Part shown: positions 62,819 through 64,000 of the stretch, piece after piece
How positions within the stretch are numbered: position 1 is the stretch's first letter
Layout: each line of letters opens with the position of its first letter
DNA from: an uncultured Paracoccaceae bacterium
Lineage (GTDB): Bacteria; Pseudomonadota; Alphaproteobacteria; Rhodobacterales; Rhodobacteraceae
Reading direction: 5' to 3'
Length of the DNA: 64,000 nt
NCBI GenBank assembly: GCA_947497065.1
Contig: CANMEQ010000003.1
Span: forward strand, 186,001 to 250,000
Program-made: the position numbers and the translations under genes
The notes under the pieces: model-generated
The model's input: the letters and a program-made list of their open reading frames with translations, nothing else
What the model was told of the DNA's origin: nothing
The model's database searches: none

Positions 62819-63202
62819 TTAAACAACAATGATTGTGAAAATCGTCAGCAACACGGTGCCAACAACAGACATCTGGGCAAACAACTCAGACTTCTCAACG
62901 TCCAGCATATGGCCGCTGTCCCAAATCAAATGGCGCACGCCACCCAACAAATGGTACCAAAGGCACGCAACAGACCCCAGCATGATCAGATCACCAAACC
63001 AGCTGGTGATAAATCCATTGGCCCGTGCATAGGCTTCAGGCCCAGTGGACAAAGCAACCAACCACCAAACAGCCATCAAGGCTGCGACGATCAATGCGTT
63101 GCCCGTGATGCGCACGAAGATCGACGAAATCGATGTCCACTGCGGGCGATAAATCATGAGGTGCGGAGAGAGAGGGCGATTGCCCCTGTTCACATCTGCC
63201 AT
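62819..63202 (-). CDS. sdhC: Succinate dehydrogenase cytochrome b556 subunit
   Basis: 127 residues. RPLSPHLMIYRPQWTSISSI is the family N-terminus (RPxSPHL.IY), and HLLGGVRHLIWDSGH carries the heme histidine. Three membrane helices. It is first gene of the complex II operon; a likely promoter and several palindromes lie in the 299 bases upstream. Confidence 0.94.
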   Translation of the reverse strand: MADVNRGNRPLSPHLMIYRPQWTSISSIFVRITGNALIVAALMAVWWLVALSTGPEAYARANGFITSWFGDLIMLGSVACLWYHLLGGVRHLIWDSGHMLDVEKSELFAQMSVVGTVLLTIFTIIVV

Positions 63203-63250
63203 GTCAGTTCCCTTATGCTTGGCTGTCCAGTGCGGCTATGCACGAGAATT

Positions 63251-63297
63251 CGTTACGTCTTTATTAGCGTATAAAACCAAAGTGTCACGTAACGTGA
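63251..63297 (-). promoter_or_regulatory. Probable sdhC promoter flanked by an inverted repeat
   Basis: On the minus strand GTGACA (63283-63288) and TAATAA (63261-63266) with a 16-base spacer fit -35 and -10. CGTTACGT (63251-63258) and ACGTAACG (63287-63294) form an eight-base inverted repeat that brackets this promoter; the upstream arm is part of the palindrome TCACGTAACGTGA (63285-63297). Confidence 0.5.
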
Positions 63298-63346
63298 GCG
63301 GTATCAGATGCGGAATCTTGCCGCAGATTGCCTGTTTTTTATCATT

Positions 63347-63376
63347 TGTGATCACACAGCAAGGCGCGTGATCACA
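63347..63376. promoter_or_regulatory. Two GTGATCACA palindromes, 20 bases apart, upstream of sdhC
   Basis: TGTGATCACA at 63347-63356 and GTGATCACA at 63368-63376 are spaced by two helical turns, placing bound proteins on one face of DNA. They lie about 100 and 120 bases upstream of the predicted sdhC start of transcription. Confidence 0.5.
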
Positions 63377-63476
63377 AAAAACATTTTTGTCGGAAATATT
63401 CGGAAACCAGTGTCGCTCATCACATGAATCGCAGGCTTGCTCGCACCGCCGCCCTTGCACGCAACACATTCGGTTA

Positions 63477-63485
63477 GTGATCACA
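63477..63485. promoter_or_regulatory. Third GTGATCACA palindrome near the hydratase stop
   Basis: GTGATCACA at 63477-63485, 109 bases from the second copy and 17 bases past the stop of the right-edge gene. With the other two it suggests a multi-site operator, perhaps with looping. Confidence 0.4.
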
Positions 63486-63501
63486 AGCGTCCCGTCCCGC
63501 C

Positions 63502-64000
63502 CTAGCGCGGCATCAACGCCCAGTAATCCAAATCCAAAACCACCTCAGGCAGGTACTTTCCATCCGCACCGCGCAGCGCCCCCGCTGCACTGCCCTTCGT
63601 CGCCACCAACCGCAACCGCACCGCCGCAACATCCGGCGCATCGGTTTCCGCGATGTCCAACACCTCAGACCAAGCCCGCACCGTATCGCCTGCAAAACAG
63701 GGGTTCGCATGGGCGCCTGCGTTGATCGCCACCATACATTCCGCCGTGCCCAGCCCGTTAAACGACAGGGCCCGCGCCATAGAAATGATATGGCCGCCGT
63801 AAATCAACCGCTGCCCTTGGGGCCGCGCGGTCACATCAAAATGCACCTTCGCGGTGTTCTGCCACAGCCGCGTGGCCATCATGTGCTCCGCCTCTTCCAG
63901 CGTCACACCGTCCACGTGATCGATCACCTCGCCCACAGTGTAGGCATCGCTGCGGTATCCCTTCACATCATATTGTTTGAAATCCAGCCCCTCAGGCACC
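63502..64000 (-). CDS. mch: MaoC-family hydratase, probable mesaconyl-CoA hydratase, C-terminal part (cut by window edge)
   Basis: The 166 visible codons end at TAG 63502 and stay open to the window edge. QGQRLIYGGHIISMARALSF and NAGAHANPCFAGDTVRAWSEV form a hot-dog fold MaoC-like domain. The C-terminus VVLDLDYWALMPR resembles the end of Rhodobacter mesaconyl-CoA hydratase, a two-domain enzyme of about 340 residues in the ethylmalonyl-CoA pathway. ccr and ecm in the same window support this. A GTG at 63999 could in principle start a short one-domain hydratase, but I think the gene continues to the right. Confidence 0.72.
   Translation of the reverse strand, partial: VPEGLDFKQYDVKGYRSDAYTVGEVIDHVDGVTLEEAEHMMATRLWQNTAKVHFDVTARPQGQRLIYGGHIISMARALSFNGLGTAECMVAINAGAHANPCFAGDTVRAWSEVLDIAETDAPDVAAVRLRLVATKGSAAGALRGADGKYLPEVVLDLDYWALMPR

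Noticed and set aside
1-64000. tRNA, rRNA, insertion sequences, prophage, CRISPR arrays
   Set aside because: Intergenic gaps were read for cloverleafs, direct-repeat arrays and terminal inverted repeats and none was found; no transposase, integrase or Cas-like protein is encoded.

Overview
The window looks like chromosomal DNA of an alphaproteobacterium of the order Rhodobacterales (Roseobacter group). The evidence is moderately high G+C, ATGA-coupled operons, an ethylmalonyl-CoA pathway (ccr, ecm and a probable mch), an RpoHII-type heat-shock sigma factor, a roseobacter-type luxR-luxI pair, a sdhC-sdhD-sdhA-lipoprotein-sdhB operon and putative CtrA and Irr boxes. I cannot name the genus. I saw no rRNA, tRNA, insertion sequence, prophage or CRISPR array. 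Almost all sequence is accounted for by about 64 genes, two of them cut by the window edges (dnaE on the left, a MaoC/mesaconyl-CoA hydratase-like gene on the right).

Layout. 1-2 kb: 5' part of dnaE and a divergent ArsR-type regulator. 2.1-11.4 kb: a purine module in which xdhABC overlaps, stop to start, with an ABC transporter of the BMP/PnrA nucleoside family (ATPase, two permeases, binding protein) and ends at a strong terminator. 11.5-20.8 kb: HWE histidine kinase, small membrane protein, FAD oxidoreductase, phosphotransferase, an FAD/GcvT dimethylglycine-dehydrogenase-like enzyme, small lipoprotein, lipase-like hydrolase, 2-hydroxyacid dehydrogenase, SH3 protein. 20.8-36.8 kb: housekeeping (M3 peptidase, membrane-anchored MoeB-like E1, dut, coaBC, rpoH, cobU/cobC, GST, comM, gshB-yraN-rsmI, LpoA-like lipoprotein, glnD). 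36.8-40.3 kb: a candidate structured RNA, an unknown membrane protein, usp, nfuA, tsaB, rimI. 40.4-46.7 kb: a second complete BMP-type transporter with a purine nucleoside phosphorylase. 46.8-52.4 kb: TauE/TIGR02186 pair, SDR, RecD-like helicase, luxI, luxR and a small ORF. 52.6-64 kb: ccr, acyltransferase, ecm, a secreted JAMM-like protein, a lipoprotein, deoD, the sdh operon and the partial hydratase.

How the genes fit together. Two nucleoside importers, two types of purine nucleoside phosphorylase and a xanthine dehydrogenase outline a route from external purine nucleosides to base and ribose-1-phosphate and on to xanthine and urate. ccr, ecm, the hydratase and sdh belong to acetate/C2 assimilation and its entry into the TCA cycle. 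Candidate CtrA half-site pairs (TTAA-N7-TTAAC) lie upstream of the luxR cluster and of a small lipoprotein, and a degenerate one lies upstream of comM, which would tie quorum sensing and competence to the CtrA phosphorelay.

Items most worth a second look: a three-way-junction RNA with its own terminator after glnD (36807-36937); the CtrA-type sites; an Irr-type box before nfuA; a cluster of GTGATCACA palindromes plus a promoter-flanking inverted repeat before sdhC; a 28-codon ORF wedged between transporter genes; and a secreted protein with a JAMM-like HxH...SxxD motif.
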